The notes under the pieces were generated by a model, which saw only the letters and a program-made list of their open reading frames with translations, did no database searches and had not been told where the DNA came from. Positions 9,664 through 21,995 of a DNA stretch of 64,000 nucleotides are shown in pieces. This DNA comes from Petrosia ficiformis (Eukaryota; Porifera; Demospongiae; Haplosclerida; Petrosiidae). The stretch lies in contig OX345636.1 of NCBI GenBank assembly GCA_947044365.1, positions 24,337,466 to 24,401,465 of the forward strand. Reading direction: 5' to 3'. How positions within the stretch are numbered: the stretch's first letter is position 1; each line of letters opens with the position of its first letter. A program made the position numbers and the translations under genes.

Positions 9664-11311
9664 AATTTACTGAATTGTCAAGCCAAGAACGGAGTTGAAC
9701 ACTTGTAAAAAGAACAGAAAAGCAAACTCCTGTAACTGTGCAGACAATCCAACAGCTTCTGCAGCTTCAGCTCTATCTGTAGAATCATCGATAATTGCTT
9801 CCAGTGCCAAAATCAGGCACGTAGAAAAAGATGCACAACTTCTTTTATACCACGTGCTGTGTCGACTACAACCAGGTTCAGTCTATGGGCATAGCAGTGA
9901 ATGTAAATGCAACCTGATCTCCTACCACTCATCACTGAGGCACCATCATAGCACTGTTTGACATTTATTCCTTGCTTACCAAGCACAGAAGCAATCTCAT
10001 CAGTTATGGCACTAGCATCAAGTTCATGCATGTCAGAGAACCCCAGAAATCTCTCAGTTACCACACCATTATTCACATATCTAATGCACACCGAGAGCTG
10101 TTCAATTCTACTCACATCTCTACATTCATCTGCCATTATCGCAAATACACCTGCTTGCTGAACTTCTGCTGATATTTGACCTAAAATTGTATCACAAGCA
10201 GCTAACAATATATCATTCTGAGTAGTATTTGAAATATATTTACAATTTCTGGGAGATGTGGACAGACAATTGATCCTTAAATTTATCACTATGAGCAGCC
10301 AACAGATCCCAAATTTCCAAGAAGTTAACTTTATTAAGTGATGTGTCTTGCTCATCATGACCTCTTAGTGCCATATTCTGTCTTGCACAGAGAATAGCTA
10401 CTTGTGTGATCGTCTTCAGAAGATTACGGTTCAACTGGATTGTGGCTGACAGTTGTGAGTCAAGCTGTTCAGCAATTGAACCATGGGCTTTGACCTGCTT
10501 GTATGCACCCTACATTGCTATGCTGTTTGTGCATGCTTTTGAAGCTTTTCTCCAATCTTCCAGTTTCGAAAGCCTGTTTTGACAAACACTTTTTCAGTAC
10601 AGACAAGCACTGGAGGAAAAAGCCTACAAGCATAGCAAAAGACAGCGTCCATTTGAATTGAATACTCTACAAATGGATATGGTGCATACCACTTGGAGCT
10701 AAAACTACGAAGTCTGCCACTAATCATCCTTTTTAGAAATTGTTTTAGCATGGGACGAACTGGCTCACAATCGCTATATCATTAGGAGATGTAGCTATTG
10801 TGGTACCTTCACTTGTGGAGGAGCCCGTTTCAAGGTCAACACTAGTAAGACAAGCATCAGATTCTGTTTCTTGGCCAGTTGATGATGAGTATACCCTCTC
10901 CTGATCCATTGATGTACTCGAGTCTACATTTGCAGATGTCAAGTTCGATTGAATGGCACTGCCATGGTCATCACCATTTGCGGTGCTACAGCTGTTTTCC
11001 AGATTTAGTCTAGATCTCTTAGGTGTTGCACCAGGTAGATCAAACAAGGTTCTTTGAGTAGACGGAGCTCCATGTTTCATGGTCAGACCACCAGTCAATA
11101 TCTCAGCACTTTTGTACATGTACTCTACACGTGCTACTCTAATTATACAAGTCTGTAATATTAGAATTGCCTGTGTTACTGATTCTTGATATTGAATTGT
11201 CCAGACTAAATAAAAATCATGTGTTGTGAAATAGTCAAGTACTTCAAGCAAAGTACTGTTGTTAATAATAAACTGTCTGACTGTCAGCCACCTTGTTTCA
11301 GTATAACACAC
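9664..11311 (-). pseudogene. hAT transposase of the TTF/DUF4371 (ZMYM-like) group
   Basis: In minus-strand order: a Ser/Thr-rich N-terminal region (11070-10750), a TTF-type zinc finger (RSFSSKWYAPYPFVEY, VFCYACRLFPP, FRNWK, 10700-10530), ITQVAILCARQNMALRGHD (10420-10360), FAIMADECRDVSRIEQLS (first acidic block), QCYDGASVMSG, and an HCYAHRLNLVV motif near 9870. A later hAT segment continues in another frame to about 9664. Frameshifts separate the finger from the N-terminus (near 10745) and split the core; the C-terminal dimerisation domain is absent. Inactive. Confidence 0.8.
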
Positions 11312-11785
11312 AGGATGCTTCCTGGACTGATGAAGTTATTCCATTGTTACAAAACATCATGTGGTGGTGTTCCAGGAGCGTGACAACATTCATGCGTTTT
11401 AGCTGTCTTGATCTTTCGTGGTGTTCTCCCACCAACTCATCAGCTGGCTCAGGCTGGCTTAGAGTAAGACATCTGTGGAGGAATACTCTGAAGTTCTTGA
11501 AGTACTGCGCTACTGGGTCCTGAAGAAGTAAGTATAAGCCTGATTGCAGTCTAAATACACAGATCTTTGACAAACTGACTGAAGGTTCTAAATTATGACT
11601 TCCTCATGTCTAAAACTCAACAATTTACTATAAATTACTTTTTAGATAATATTTATAATGTTTCTCTCGTATATACAACAGTTATTAGCAGTTTCTGAAT
11701 CTCCCTGGGTGGTCTTGTAGCTCGAATGCGCGTTCTATTATGTGCCATGCAAATGACACAAAGATATAAATATATATATATATAT

Positions 11786-12800
11786 ACTAGGGCTGAGCGA
11801 TTATACCGATTGTATGATAGATCGCGATATTTATTAATCATCGCGATTATGAGTTTTGCAAAATAGTAATCGTGATGCAACCATGCGCATACCTGAAAGT
11901 CCACGTGTATTGTGGCGTCCGTTAGTCAGCAGTCTCAACATGAGCTACTAAGCTATGTCTGGAAGTTTTTTGGGTTCCCTGGAAGAGATGGCAAAATTTT
12001 TGAAGTGGATAAGAAGAAGAGAGAAAGAGTACACTGTAAATTATGTTCCCGAAGTTACTCATACGTTGGAAACACTACAAACATGTGGCAACACTTGGAA
12101 GAATGCCATGTAGAGGAATATCATCAAGTCAAAGGCAGTGGAAGTGAGAGAATATCAAATAAAAGCAAAGAAAAACAGCAAATGAATATAGGGAAGCCTG
12201 TAAGGCCTCACAGCCACTTTCTCATTCATCACAACCATGGAAAACGCTAACAGATTCTGTATGTTATTTTATTGCCAAAGATTTGCAGCATTATGATACT
12301 ATTAATGATCCTGGTTTTCGGCAAATGATTGATACACACCTCCTGACCGCAAGACAATTACCAAAAACTATATTCCTAAGCTGTACAACAGAGAAAAGGA
12401 AAAAATTAGAATAAATCTAACTGAGATAAAGTCATATGCTCTCACCACAGACATTTGGACTTCCTGTGCCAACCATTCGTACACAGGTTTAACTGTTCAT
12501 TATATTATGAAAGATTATCAACTAGCAAGTCACTTACTGGAGACAAAGGAATTTCCTGAGTCGCACACTGGTAGCAATATTGCAGACGAGCTACTAGTTA
12601 TTTTAGATGAATGGAAATTGGCACCTCAAATGTTGACTGCTGTAACTACAGATAATGGTCCAAATATTCTCAACTGGCCCAGGATGCCGTGCTTTAGTCA
12701 CAGTTTACATTTAGCTGTGGAGACAGCTAATAAACTTCTTCAGGTTTCTCGAGCTCTCACACATTGTAAACGTCTTGTCTTGTCGTCTTATAAACTGTGA
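11786..12800 (+). pseudogene. hAT transposase with BED zinc finger (ZBED-like), truncated
   Basis: A terminal-like CTAGGGCTGAGCGATTAT at 11789 is followed by a coding relic. Residues VWKFFGFPGRDGKIFEVD, HCKLCSRSYSYVGNTTNM and WQHLEECH form a BED finger (11950-12110), then FIAKDLQHYDTINDPGFRQ, SYALTTDIWTSCANHSY (first Asp), LTAVTTDNGPNIL (second Asp) and MPCFSHSLHLAVETA. A short deletion near 12670 removes sequence before CFSH, and the dimerisation domain is lost after 12800. Several frame changes lie between 12250 and 12500. Confidence 0.8.
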
Positions 12801-13565
12801 TAACTAACAGTCCAACCCCCTTGGTTAAGCATGGCAAACAGAACAAACATTCCAATAATCACATATGTGGTGGAAAACATGTCAATAACAGGAAGTACTG
12901 TTAATTATTTTGGAACCCGTATCCACTAGAGCGCCACCTTAAACGCCGTGGAAAGCATTTATAATGACATTGTGCTAATGAGTTACCAGACATAGACTAC
13001 CATATACTGATGAGTCTGATGATCCATTTTGTGAGTAGGAAAGTGAGAATGACGAAGAAGAAGCAAGTGAGGACGATGAGAAGTAGGACAATTTGCTGTT
13101 TTAATGTTATAAACAAAACAGATGCATACATTTCAAAATTAAACTCTATTAACAATGATTATAATATAATTATATCACAAAGTATGGTAGCACTCTCTAT
13201 GTAGAGATGGCAGTAAAAAGACAGTAAAAAAAATGCCTGCCCATACATTTAAATTGCAAGTGATGAGCTGAAATTTCTGCTACATTTATGGAGACAAGTC
13301 TTAATACACACATACATACCTTTTGATATCTAGTGTTTTTATGACTAACAACATCTAGACTGCTGGAGATCATCTTTAAGGGTAGAGAACCAGCAAGTAG
13401 CAAAACTAGCATAATCTTCCATAATCTTCATAATATTATTATTATTTTCCAGACAAATCATTTGATCTACAAGACACGATGATAGACTAATGACTATTGG
13501 TTATTAATGGTTAATAATTATAATTATAGTTTTTATGGCTTTTTTCAATTATAGTTGGTAAAGAG
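12801..13565. other. non-coding stretch
   Basis: No gene recognised. The end (13543-13566, CAATTATAGTTGGTAAAGAG then TTAA) matches the right terminus of the TTAA MITE at 57362-57789, so a related, otherwise lost element probably ended here. Confidence 0.4.
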
Positions 13566-14850
13566 TTAAGGAAATAATATAATAATATATTGATTGTTAA
13601 GGTACACACAGCCAATTACCGTCCATTTTCTTAGATCTTCCTCTTGTCTTCTTCATCGGTCCTATACAATCATCATTAATAACTATCCCTTCTGTTAAGG
13701 AAATAATAATTATAATAATAATTCATTGTTAAGGTACACACAGCCAATTACCATCCACTTTTCCTTCCAATTCTGTTACTACATCGTCCAAACAAATACT
13801 GTCCCTTAGATTATTCTCGATGGATAAAAGTGTGATATCCGTGAGTCTCTTCTCAGTCATTGTTGCTATCTATCAATTATCAGTTTGATCATTGAGATGC
13901 CCGGGCCCAGGTACGCCACTGCTTAGATCTTCCTCTTGTCTTCATCGGTTCTATACAATCATTATTAATAATAACTGTCCCTTCTGTTAAGGTTACGGGA
14001 TACACAATCATGAATAATTAATGAGTTATTTATCTGATGTCTTTTTTTCACTTAGTATTTATGTCAAAAACATTATCACTTGAAATAATGAAAGTTGTAT
14101 CATTTCCATATTTTTATAAAGAAAATATAACATAACATAGTTAGTACCAAAGATAAATTCGAAAATGTGGACTTCGATGAAATGGAAATTATAAATCAAA
14201 AATCTCCAAACCTGCATTACAACAAGTCATATTACCTCCTGAAGTTTCTTCTTAGTACCAAAATGAAGGTCGTCTCGAAGAGATGTTGGGGATTAAACAT
14301 CTAGAATCTCCAAAATAACCCCCAAAATGTCAATACATCTGAAAGTGGTCGCCATAACTGGGCTTGGGCTGCTTCTCTTGAACGTTTTGCCAAAAAAAGT
14401 CACGTGACAACCTAGCTTTAGGTCCAAAGAAAATATTTACATGGCGATCGCATCAAAATATGTATTGGATGAACTTATTTTTGATTTATAACTATATAGC
14501 GCTAGCGTCAACTATTGGTCAGTTGAAGTAAATACATTATTATTCAATATTACAGTTAAATAAATACGGTCAGATTTTGGTATCCCGTAACCTTAAGGAA
14601 ATAATATAATAATACATTCATTGTTAAGGTACACACAGCCAATTACCGTCCATTCTCTTATAGATCTTCCTCTTGTCTTCTTCATTGGTTCTATACAATC
14701 ATCATTAATAACTATCCCTTCTGTTAAGGAAACATAACATTGTTGTGTTAATTACCATCCACTTTCTTCGATATTCTTCCTCTTGTCCTTAGTCCAGTAC
14801 TACTCATCAGTTTCTCAGTATAACTTGTGTCTATTGAAAAATAGTGTTAG
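13566..14850. repeat. degenerate tandem array, four units
   Basis: Units beginning GTTAAGGAAATAAT..GTTAAGGTACACACAGCCAATTACC and ending CTATCCCTTCT start at about 13566, 13695, 14593 and 14726. The second unit carries extra sequence (13770-13920) and is interrupted before the third by a MITE. Non-coding. Confidence 0.8.
13991..14592. mobile_element. 602-bp MITE with TTAA target duplication
   Basis: The termini are perfect 13-bp inverted repeats, GGTTACGGGATAC at 13991-14003 and GTATCCCGTAACC at 14580-14592, flanked by TTAA at 13987-13990 and 14593-14596. The neighbouring array unit shows the uninterrupted target CTTCTGTTAAGGAAAT at about 13684-13700, a paralogous empty site. TTAA duplication is typical of piggyBac and also of Kolobok elements. 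No coding capacity. Confidence 0.9.
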
Positions 14851-15147
14851 TCAGGATTAATTAACAGAAGCAATGTGACACACCACTCAATTCTTTTTTG
14901 AATAATGATGTTATGTCAATATTTTCATCATTAAATGCACCTGTAGTGAGTTGTCAACGTGTCACTATCAGTATTGAAAATTCTCATCTTTGATGCAGTA
15001 GCACCTATATGATAATAATAATAATTATTGAAAGGAAAGTAAGTCATTAAAATCATAATGAAATATCTTCATTTGTTCTTTTTCTGTAATCAATTGAATA
15101 TTCTCACAACTAGTTAAACTCTGCCTGAAATCTTTTTACTATCCTTT
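14851..15147. other. non-coding stretch
   Basis: AT-rich, nothing recognised. Confidence 0.35.
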
Positions 15148-15867
15148 TTAGTTATTGCACTTGGAGCCAAGGAAGTATTCAGATATTTTCGATATAGAAG
15201 AAACTGGTTTAAGCAACGACAAGGAGTTTTGAACAGGTGGGTCTGGTGAAACTTGCATAAAAGGCTTTGTGGTTAATCTGTGAGGACTATACATAGGAAT
15301 ATAGGCAAGTACAGTTTCTTCTTGAAGGGTCTGTGGTCTGAAGGAGGGCAAAGCATTGTAGCGGCCATAACCAACTTGCAAAAGTGACAATTGTGTATAT
15401 TTTGGGTGTAACCCAGAGTTCTGTAGCATGTATAGTTCAAAAGTAATGGCTGTCTGAAAACCGGTTTGTCCGTGTATTGATCTTTTACTCTAAATACTTT
15501 TATTACAATTATTATTAGTCACCTGATCCAGTCTATCACATACAGAATATAATATACTTCTGTAAATTACCTTCTTCACTGATAACAGCCAAAGAGGGAG
15601 CATTTTGTGGTGGGAGAGATGCTGAAGGACAACCTGAACCTTGCTCGCTTCTTCTTTGCCACTACTCCATGTTATATTATTATAATGTATGAGTTATAAT
15701 AATTATTATAATTATATTTTTGTTTATAATGTGGTACTAGTAGTTATGTATGAATTTTATACAACAGGATGAACAATCTCACTATTTTGAAAAAATGAGA
15801 TATTCACATCTTCAGATTCCCCATTCTCTTGGCATCTGATGGTGTATTCGCTTTTTCCATCCGACAT
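15148..15867 (-). CDS. possible short spliced gene of unknown function
   Basis: Three minus-strand coding-like blocks: an ATG at 15867 starting MSDGKSEYTIRCQENGESED, a block around 15670-15575 (RRSEQGSGCPSASLPPQN) that ends near a GTAATTTAC donor-like site, and a 93-codon frame 15429-15148 ending SEYFLGSKCNN before a stop. Exon joining could not be made consistent by eye. No family recognised; it may be a small host gene or part of the adjacent repeat. Confidence 0.2.
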
Positions 15868-16091
15868 TGCAATCGCGAGATATCAAGCTAGATGCTAACT
15901 TGTCCACAAAAAATGCAATTTAATGTCATTATTATTATAATTCCATATATTTGATATATTATAATTTCATATATCACGTCTCCATACAGCTGCATCATCA
16001 TTATGACCTAGTCTGGCTAGCCACACCCTCGAGATGAAGATGGAGGGCTGCAGAAATCTTGCAGCCCGATTAGACTTCGAATAGGTGATGA

Positions 16092-16287
16092 CTAATTACG
16101 CGTCGTCAGAAGGAGTGCCAGGAGGCACAAAAAAAAACATAGTGTCTTGCTATACCCTGTTGGCAGTACACCGAACACGTCGTTCCCACGAAGAAAGGCA
16201 GAAATAATCTCTTCTTGTTTGGGCCTAAGTTTGTCAAATCCTAATGAAAAAGCTGCCCTTTTCACTATATCGGATACATCCATCTTA
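16092..16287 (-). pseudogene. inverted first exon of the old RecQ-like helicase
   Basis: On the minus strand 16283-16092 reads MDVSDIVKRAAFSLGF, LRPKQEEIISAFLRGNDVFG and VLPTGYSKTLCFF: the start of the helicase with its Walker A loop (Gly-Lys of the usual GKS reads SKT here). The rest of the gene is on the plus strand and resumes at about 16300 with LLLSKESRHSLVVVISPLK. A local inversion of roughly 190 bp is the simplest explanation. Confidence 0.75.
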
Positions 16288-16294
16288 TCACAAC

Positions 16295-17560
16295 AGCATT
16301 TTGATCTCCTGCTGTCAAAAGAGTCGAGACACTCTTTGGTTGTTGTTATCAGTCCGCTTAAAGTTCTAATGGAAGATCAGGTGGCTTATACAGACTGAAT
16401 TAACATTAAGTGAAGATTATAACTAGTTTATATTAGTTGTATGTATACCACTAACAATTATTTGTTTTATCGTATTAGGCCTTGTCTATATTCAAAGAGG
16501 AGTTTCTGTTACCTATGTTAATGATGAAACAAATGAAGATATGGAAATGAGAAGTGGAATAGTCAGTTGCAAATATCAGCTTATATATTTCACACCAGAG
16601 TCACTGTTACTCGATAAAAAGTGGAGAAACATGCTTAAAGGCCTTGTTTATGAGGAGAGACTAAAGGCATTGGTGTTTGATGAGGCACATTGCATCAAGA
16701 ATTGGTATGTTTGGACATGGAAACAATTCTTAAATCTTCAATTTTGTTATTGTCGTAGGGGAGAATCATTTACAGAAACCTTTCTTCGAGTGGGAGAAAT
16801 CCGTAGCTTTGTATGTCCAGCTGTGAAAGTGATGGCATTAACAGTAATCATTTCTCAGAGTTCAAGGAAACATGTCCAAAAAGTGTTACAATGCATTCTT
16901 TGAAAGTAATATCTGTGTCACCCTGCAAGTCCAACATAGTATACTCCATTGTTAAACGTGACAACCTATTGGAAGCTTTTACTCCACTTCTTCACTGTAT
17001 TCAAGTCAACAGAGTCAATGCACCTCACCTTGTACACTGATATTTTGCCAAACTATGAATGACTGTTCTAATTTGTATGTCTTTTTAAAATTCAATGGGG
17101 AAAATTTTTTTCCAGCCCACTAATGCTCCAGACCAGTCTAAGTTCTGATTGATTGACATGTTTCATCGGCATATAGATCCTGAAGTTCAATCCAACATTA
17201 TAAAGTTGTTCACTTGTAAATCACAGTTACGTATTGTCATTTGCGCAGTGTCATTTGGAATGGGCATAAACTGTCCTGATGTGAGAAGAGTTTTCCATGT
17301 ATCACCTTCAGATAATACCGAGTCCTATATCCAAGAAACAGGACGCTGTGGCCGAGATGGACTGACTTGTTATGCTACTATTATTCTGAAGAAATGAATA
17401 CCACAAACACTTGATTATAATATGCAGGAATACATCTTTAATGTGTATAGGTGTAGGCGGGATGTACTATTTGGACATTTTGAAAGTTATGTACGAAGTT
17501 GCTTGGACCGTAAATGTATGTGTTGTGATGATGCAATGGAAGTTGTGATTGCCTGAATTG
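16295..17560 (+). pseudogene. old RecQ-like superfamily 2 helicase, broken
   Basis: In order: VVVISPLKVLMEDQV (motif Ia region) to 16385, an exon from about 16479 with YQLIYFTPESLLL and LVFDEAHCIKNW (DEAH box, ends near 16704), an exon from about 16760 (GESFTETFLRVGEIRSF, then a frameshift where motif III should be), SPCKSNIVYSIVKRDN, and 17149-17397 with LRIVICAVSFGMGINCPDV and ESYIQETGRCGRDG (motifs V and VI). A cysteine cluster (CMCC) lies near 17520. Several frameshifts and missing sequence near 17040-17150 make it non-functional. Confidence 0.8.
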
Positions 17561-17863
17561 TGTAACAAAGTAACAGTATTATGGATAACAATTCAAATAA
17601 TTTTTAATTTTATTTTACTACAGTGGTAAATCTTTGTGTCATATGATGCAGTAAAGATTTTGGCCTTGGAAATGAGGGATGGGCTGAGAAGTTAATACCT
17701 TATATTTCATTAAGTTGTCTGTGAGTATCTTGACATCTTCTTCACTGTTAACTTTCTTGTGATTTCCAGTTCGTTCTCGAATACCATTCTCTGAATCAAA
17801 TTGTTGCAGAACAGGATGAAGGGTGCCTAGAGTTTTAGCAACTCTTGTTATCGAGTTTATGGT

Positions 17864-19765
17864 CTAAATCACACCTAAATTGCTTATGGCATCTTTGCAC
17901 ACTCTGTTCAAGTGTTCCATGGGCAAATCACACTGAATGTTTTTGCCTTTGATTCCTTGTGTGTTAATAAATCTACTGTACATAAGTTGTTTTGACTGTC
18001 TGGGAGTAAACAAGTACATGTGTTGGCAAAGCAGAAGTAGTGCTTCCTTGCTATAGTTAGTTCGCTTGGAGTTGTAAAAAATTGGCAATAAGTACCTCCA
18101 ACACCTTATGACTCTTTCTCCATCACCTTGTCGAATTGCATCACAATACTCTAGGTAAAACATACAAACACTCAACAGTTGCAGTTCATATTCTGCTACA
18201 AGATCTTTTTCCAAATTTGTAGCTTCACCAACATACCAAACTCAGTTACATGGAGAAGTGATCAATTTCTTCTTTCACTCAAGCCAAGCATCCTTTGATA
18301 CTACATGCTGTGCAGGGCATTCTTTTAAACTATGCATCTCAAACTCCTGCATACAAACACACAAGATTAAGCTTTGAACCACAGTAGTGAAAAAATCTTC
18401 ACAGGCATTGAAGTCTTTGGAAGGGTCCTTCTTGACGTTGGTCCTTCCAATAAGATTTCTAAACTGATGAAGTGTTCCATGCTGACTAGCAGACTTAGTA
18501 GAATAAAGGTGTCTCCATATTAACTGCATAAAACAATAATTGTAGTGAGGTAAACAATTGTTTATTACTAAAACTTACACTCAGCTTACCGAAAGTAGAT
18601 TCAACTTTGTATGCCAATCCTCAAACCACTGGTATTAGGCCCACTAGTTTGTGATAGTCGCTGTCACTGTTTACAACATTTTGCTGGGCAGATCGTGCTC
18701 TAGCCACAGTAAGTTGATCATCACCAAACAAAATGTTGTGTGACTGAGATGTTTTCAGTTGTACACTCTCACCACTTTCATTGAAAAACTCACAGTCTTC
18801 TGCCACTGATGGAACATATTCTTTCTGATGGTGTGACATGATTTCAATCATCTCTCCTCCATTATTCTCATTTTTTGGTAGAACTCCAAGGGGGACCTAT
18901 AGATAAGCAACAGTGTACATTGGGTACATTGTTGGTCAGTGTACTTGCATGCATAACTCAATAACCTACCACCACTGATTTCTGTGACATTTCTTTGTCA
19001 TGACAATGGGGAATGTGATGTTAAACAACATCATTGAACCCAGTCCTGAAGAGGTCCATATGCTCAACTAAGACACAAGAGATCAAGGTAGAGAAATTCT
19101 CTCTGATGATTCTATCATCTTCTGTTGGAAGCAAGGATTTGGCTACAATCCTAGGACAAGGTAAACAGGTTGGTGCATGAGTGTCCAACAAATCTGAGGT
19201 ATCGATCCTATCCAGAACCGCAAATGAATGAAAGAAGTGAAGAGACTGACTTCTATGCTGTTTTATCCTCATGAATCTTGGATGAACATTTTTGTCAATG
19301 TTGTCCCCACTAATTTATAACTCAGACACGCTGGTGCTTTAGGTGTTGCATCTGGTATGGACACTTCCATCTCTGTTCCAGAGTTGAAGTTTCAGCTATT
19401 TGGTATTCCTCTCTGGATGTTTCTGTCCCTGATGTTTCTGTGTCTGAGATTGGAGAAAATTCTAAAAGCTGATCTGAAAATTCATCCTGGTAAAAGCTGC
19501 TGCTGGACTCTTCATTATCCAAGCTGTTGTCATTCCTGCTACTTTCTTCAATGCTTTGTTGTAATGGCACTGTATACTGATTAAAAAAAATAAACAATAT
19601 AAAAAAGACAATTTCACACTACACCTACTGAAACTATATTACTATGACAACATCATTCAGCCACTGTTTAGCTTTGATATCATACTTCTCTGATATCTGG
19701 GTCACAACATTAGAAGTTCCAGTGTAAGACATGCTTAACCCAAGTGCATGGAGTCTGGTATGTAC
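17864..19765 (-). pseudogene. old DUF6589-like Academ-type transposase, broken
   Basis: Minus-strand pieces line up with the 46411-43137 gene: GLSMSYTGTSNVVTQISEKY (about 19740-19680), an acidic region (19597-19440), RIKQHRSQSLHFFHSFAVLDRID (19272-19200), NILFGDDQLTVARARS (near 18725-18680), LIGRTNVKKDPSKDFNACED (near 18450-18395) and a C-terminal block (18214-17864) with YCDAIRQGDGERVIRCWRYL and MEHLNRVCKDA. The GDDQLTVARA block is the likely second catalytic region of this family. Stops and indels separate the pieces. Confidence 0.75.
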
Positions 19766-19841
19766 CTAAAATAGTACAAACATTCAACATCATGAGTATG
19801 TTTTTTTTTTAAAGAAAACTACAGTATTCATTTATATTTTT

Positions 19842-20895
19842 GGGCTCGCCGCGCCTACGTGTGGGCGAGTCTTTAGTACTTTGGTTGTCATTCTGTCATT
19901 CATTCTGTCTGTCTGTCTGTCTGTCCCCACTTTTTAAATGTAATCATCAATTTAAAGACTTGATAGAGTAGAGAAAGAAGTTTCTCAAAATCATATTGAA
20001 AAGAAATTTGCCACAGACATTGTTTTAGCAAGTTATTTATTCATTCCTTCCCAAATTGTTTTACTTTGAACAGTTATAACTTCAAATGCATACCTCCTAC
20101 GGCCCCCAAACTTTCAGATCTGTTCAAAAACATGGTCTTCTATTGCTCTGTTGTTTTTATAACGAAGTAAACTGTATGAAAAGTTACTTAGAATGGAAAA
20201 TGCTAAACTCACTACACATCCTAGCCAGATGCTTTAAGCGTCGATTTAAAGACTTGATAGAGTAGAGAAAGAAGTTTATCAAAATCGTATTGAAAAGAGA
20301 TTTGCCACAGACATTGTTTTAGCAAGTTACAGACTCATACATTCTATCTTTGTAAGCTCTCCAGTTTCTGCCAATAACCCACACCCTCAGCCACACCCAA
20401 TGTGATCATGTGAGATCAAACGTGGAGGGCAATACCTTCCTTTCTGCTATTATTGAACTTTTGTTTCACTTTCAAATTACATATATTTGAACTGTAAGTT
20501 CAATGCTTTTGCTCATTGTAGTTGTAACAATGTACAATTCATTATAGGATAATTATCTTTAGTAACTGACAGTTGTGGCATAGATATTTTGGTAATGAAT
20601 ATTTGTTGGAAGAGTATATTATGTAATTTGACTGTTAGTAATATAGTTATTATACTAGTGCAAAGCAGTATAGCTGATGGAGAATCATTCTTAGTCATCT
20701 TCCATGTGTTTTTATATTTATCAGAAATAATCTTTGCCAGTCTAGCCACAAAAATACTTTCTCAACCAACTTTTCAACTTTATATAAACAAAAAATTCAA
20801 ATTTAAGCTTGTTACTTTCTCTCTTGCATCTCATTTATTTAATTGTTGCAATTGCAACCTATCCTGAAGCGACAGCGGCAAGGCTACGCCCCGAA
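19842..20895. repeat. unclassified interspersed repeat with internal duplication and TCTG microsatellite
   Basis: It begins GGGCTCGCCGCGCCTACG with the echo GTGGGCGAGTC, then a (TCTG)n run at 19905-19925. A block of about 90 bp starting TTTAAAGACTTGATAGAGTA occurs twice in direct orientation, near 19951 and near 20235. It ends around GGCTACGCCCCGAAGG at 20880-20898. No coding capacity. Confidence 0.55.
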
Positions 20896-20898
20896 GGT

Positions 20899-21995
20899 GC
20901 TTCATTTCATAGGTACACAAGTTCTAATCAATTACCTATTTTGAACAGTGGCCAGGGCCAGCATAGAGGATGCATGAAATAATTTGTGATCGTGCACGAG
21001 AAAAGGTGACTTTTCACGACATTTGAGTTTTGTTCATACCTGAGCATAAATTTATCTCTAGAATGGTATAGAAAACGTCTGAATTGGGATAAAGACAAAG
21101 CCACAGCAAGTGCGTAAACTGTTCGTATTATTCATCCTTCATTTTGAGCAAACGCCCTAATTAACATTTTTTTGATGTTGATAATTAAATTCTGTAAACT
21201 AATTGTTCACGTAATCTCGAACACGTGGTATAAAATGGAGGAGAATGTGTCTGCCTTAAAATCTTCTTTCATCATCATGTAAGTACTAAATATTCAATTT
21301 ATATTTATGTATTTTGTATTTATTATAACATCATTTTGACAAGAAATGAATATTGGTAGTATATCTTCTTGTACACTGTCTTTCTCCCAAACCTACATAA
21401 TGTCCATTAATACCTGTATTTCAAAGAAATATTACTTGACTGGAGTTGAAATACTCACTTAGCTTTTCAGGAAAACTAGTTTAGCTTCCATCAAAGTATG
21501 TTACACAGAAGTCTTGTTATTCTTCTTACAGTTCAAAACAAACACTTGGAATATAGGACTGTCCAGAATGAACTCTATACAGGAATATAGAAATCTTTAC
21601 TACCCTTCACCATTTATTTGTTTCATGTATCATCTCTATAACATCATTTAATTTATTTTATTATTTATTTGTTAATAAACATGAATGAAATTATTAATAC
21701 TATCAACTTACAATTGCAGTTGTAGTGAGTTAGTCTCCCATCGTCTCTGAAATATTCACCTTCCCTTCAGAGGCAAAGAGTTTTCATGAAATGCTACAGT
21801 GTTGCTGGTAACTATGTTGCCATTAACGTTACTAGGGGTGTGGCAAGCACTTACATCGTACACGTCCGTTTTAATTTCCGTCCTACTTTTCGCGTTGCGC
21901 CGTTTGTTTAACTTTCTTTAGCAATATACGGACATGGTAAACGGGATTTCAACCACGTGTTTTAGGAATATCTATTAGGTCACATTGCAATAAAA
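20899..21995. other. non-coding stretch upstream of the HECT-like gene
   Basis: Nothing firmly recognised. A TATA-like GTATAAAATGG at 21227-21237 runs into an ATG with a short frame ending at a strong donor (CATGTAAGTAC near 21279), perhaps an unused first exon. Confidence 0.3.

Larger units (their letters stand above)
16009..19800. mobile_element. old Academ-type (RecQ helicase-bearing) element, truncated
   Basis: It starts with TAGTCTGGCTAGCCACACCC, the same terminal style as the 41279 element, and contains the same two convergent genes: a RecQ-like helicase on + and a DUF6589-like transposase on -. Both are heavily broken. The right end with the second terminal repeat is missing; transposase homology stops near 19765 and a different repeat begins at about 19842. 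Confidence 0.75.

Noticed and set aside
9574..11800. The CTAGGGCTGGGCGAT and CTAGGGCTGAGCGAT words as two ends of one hAT element
   Set aside because: They are in the same orientation, not inverted, and the flanking coding relics belong to different hAT groups on opposite strands.
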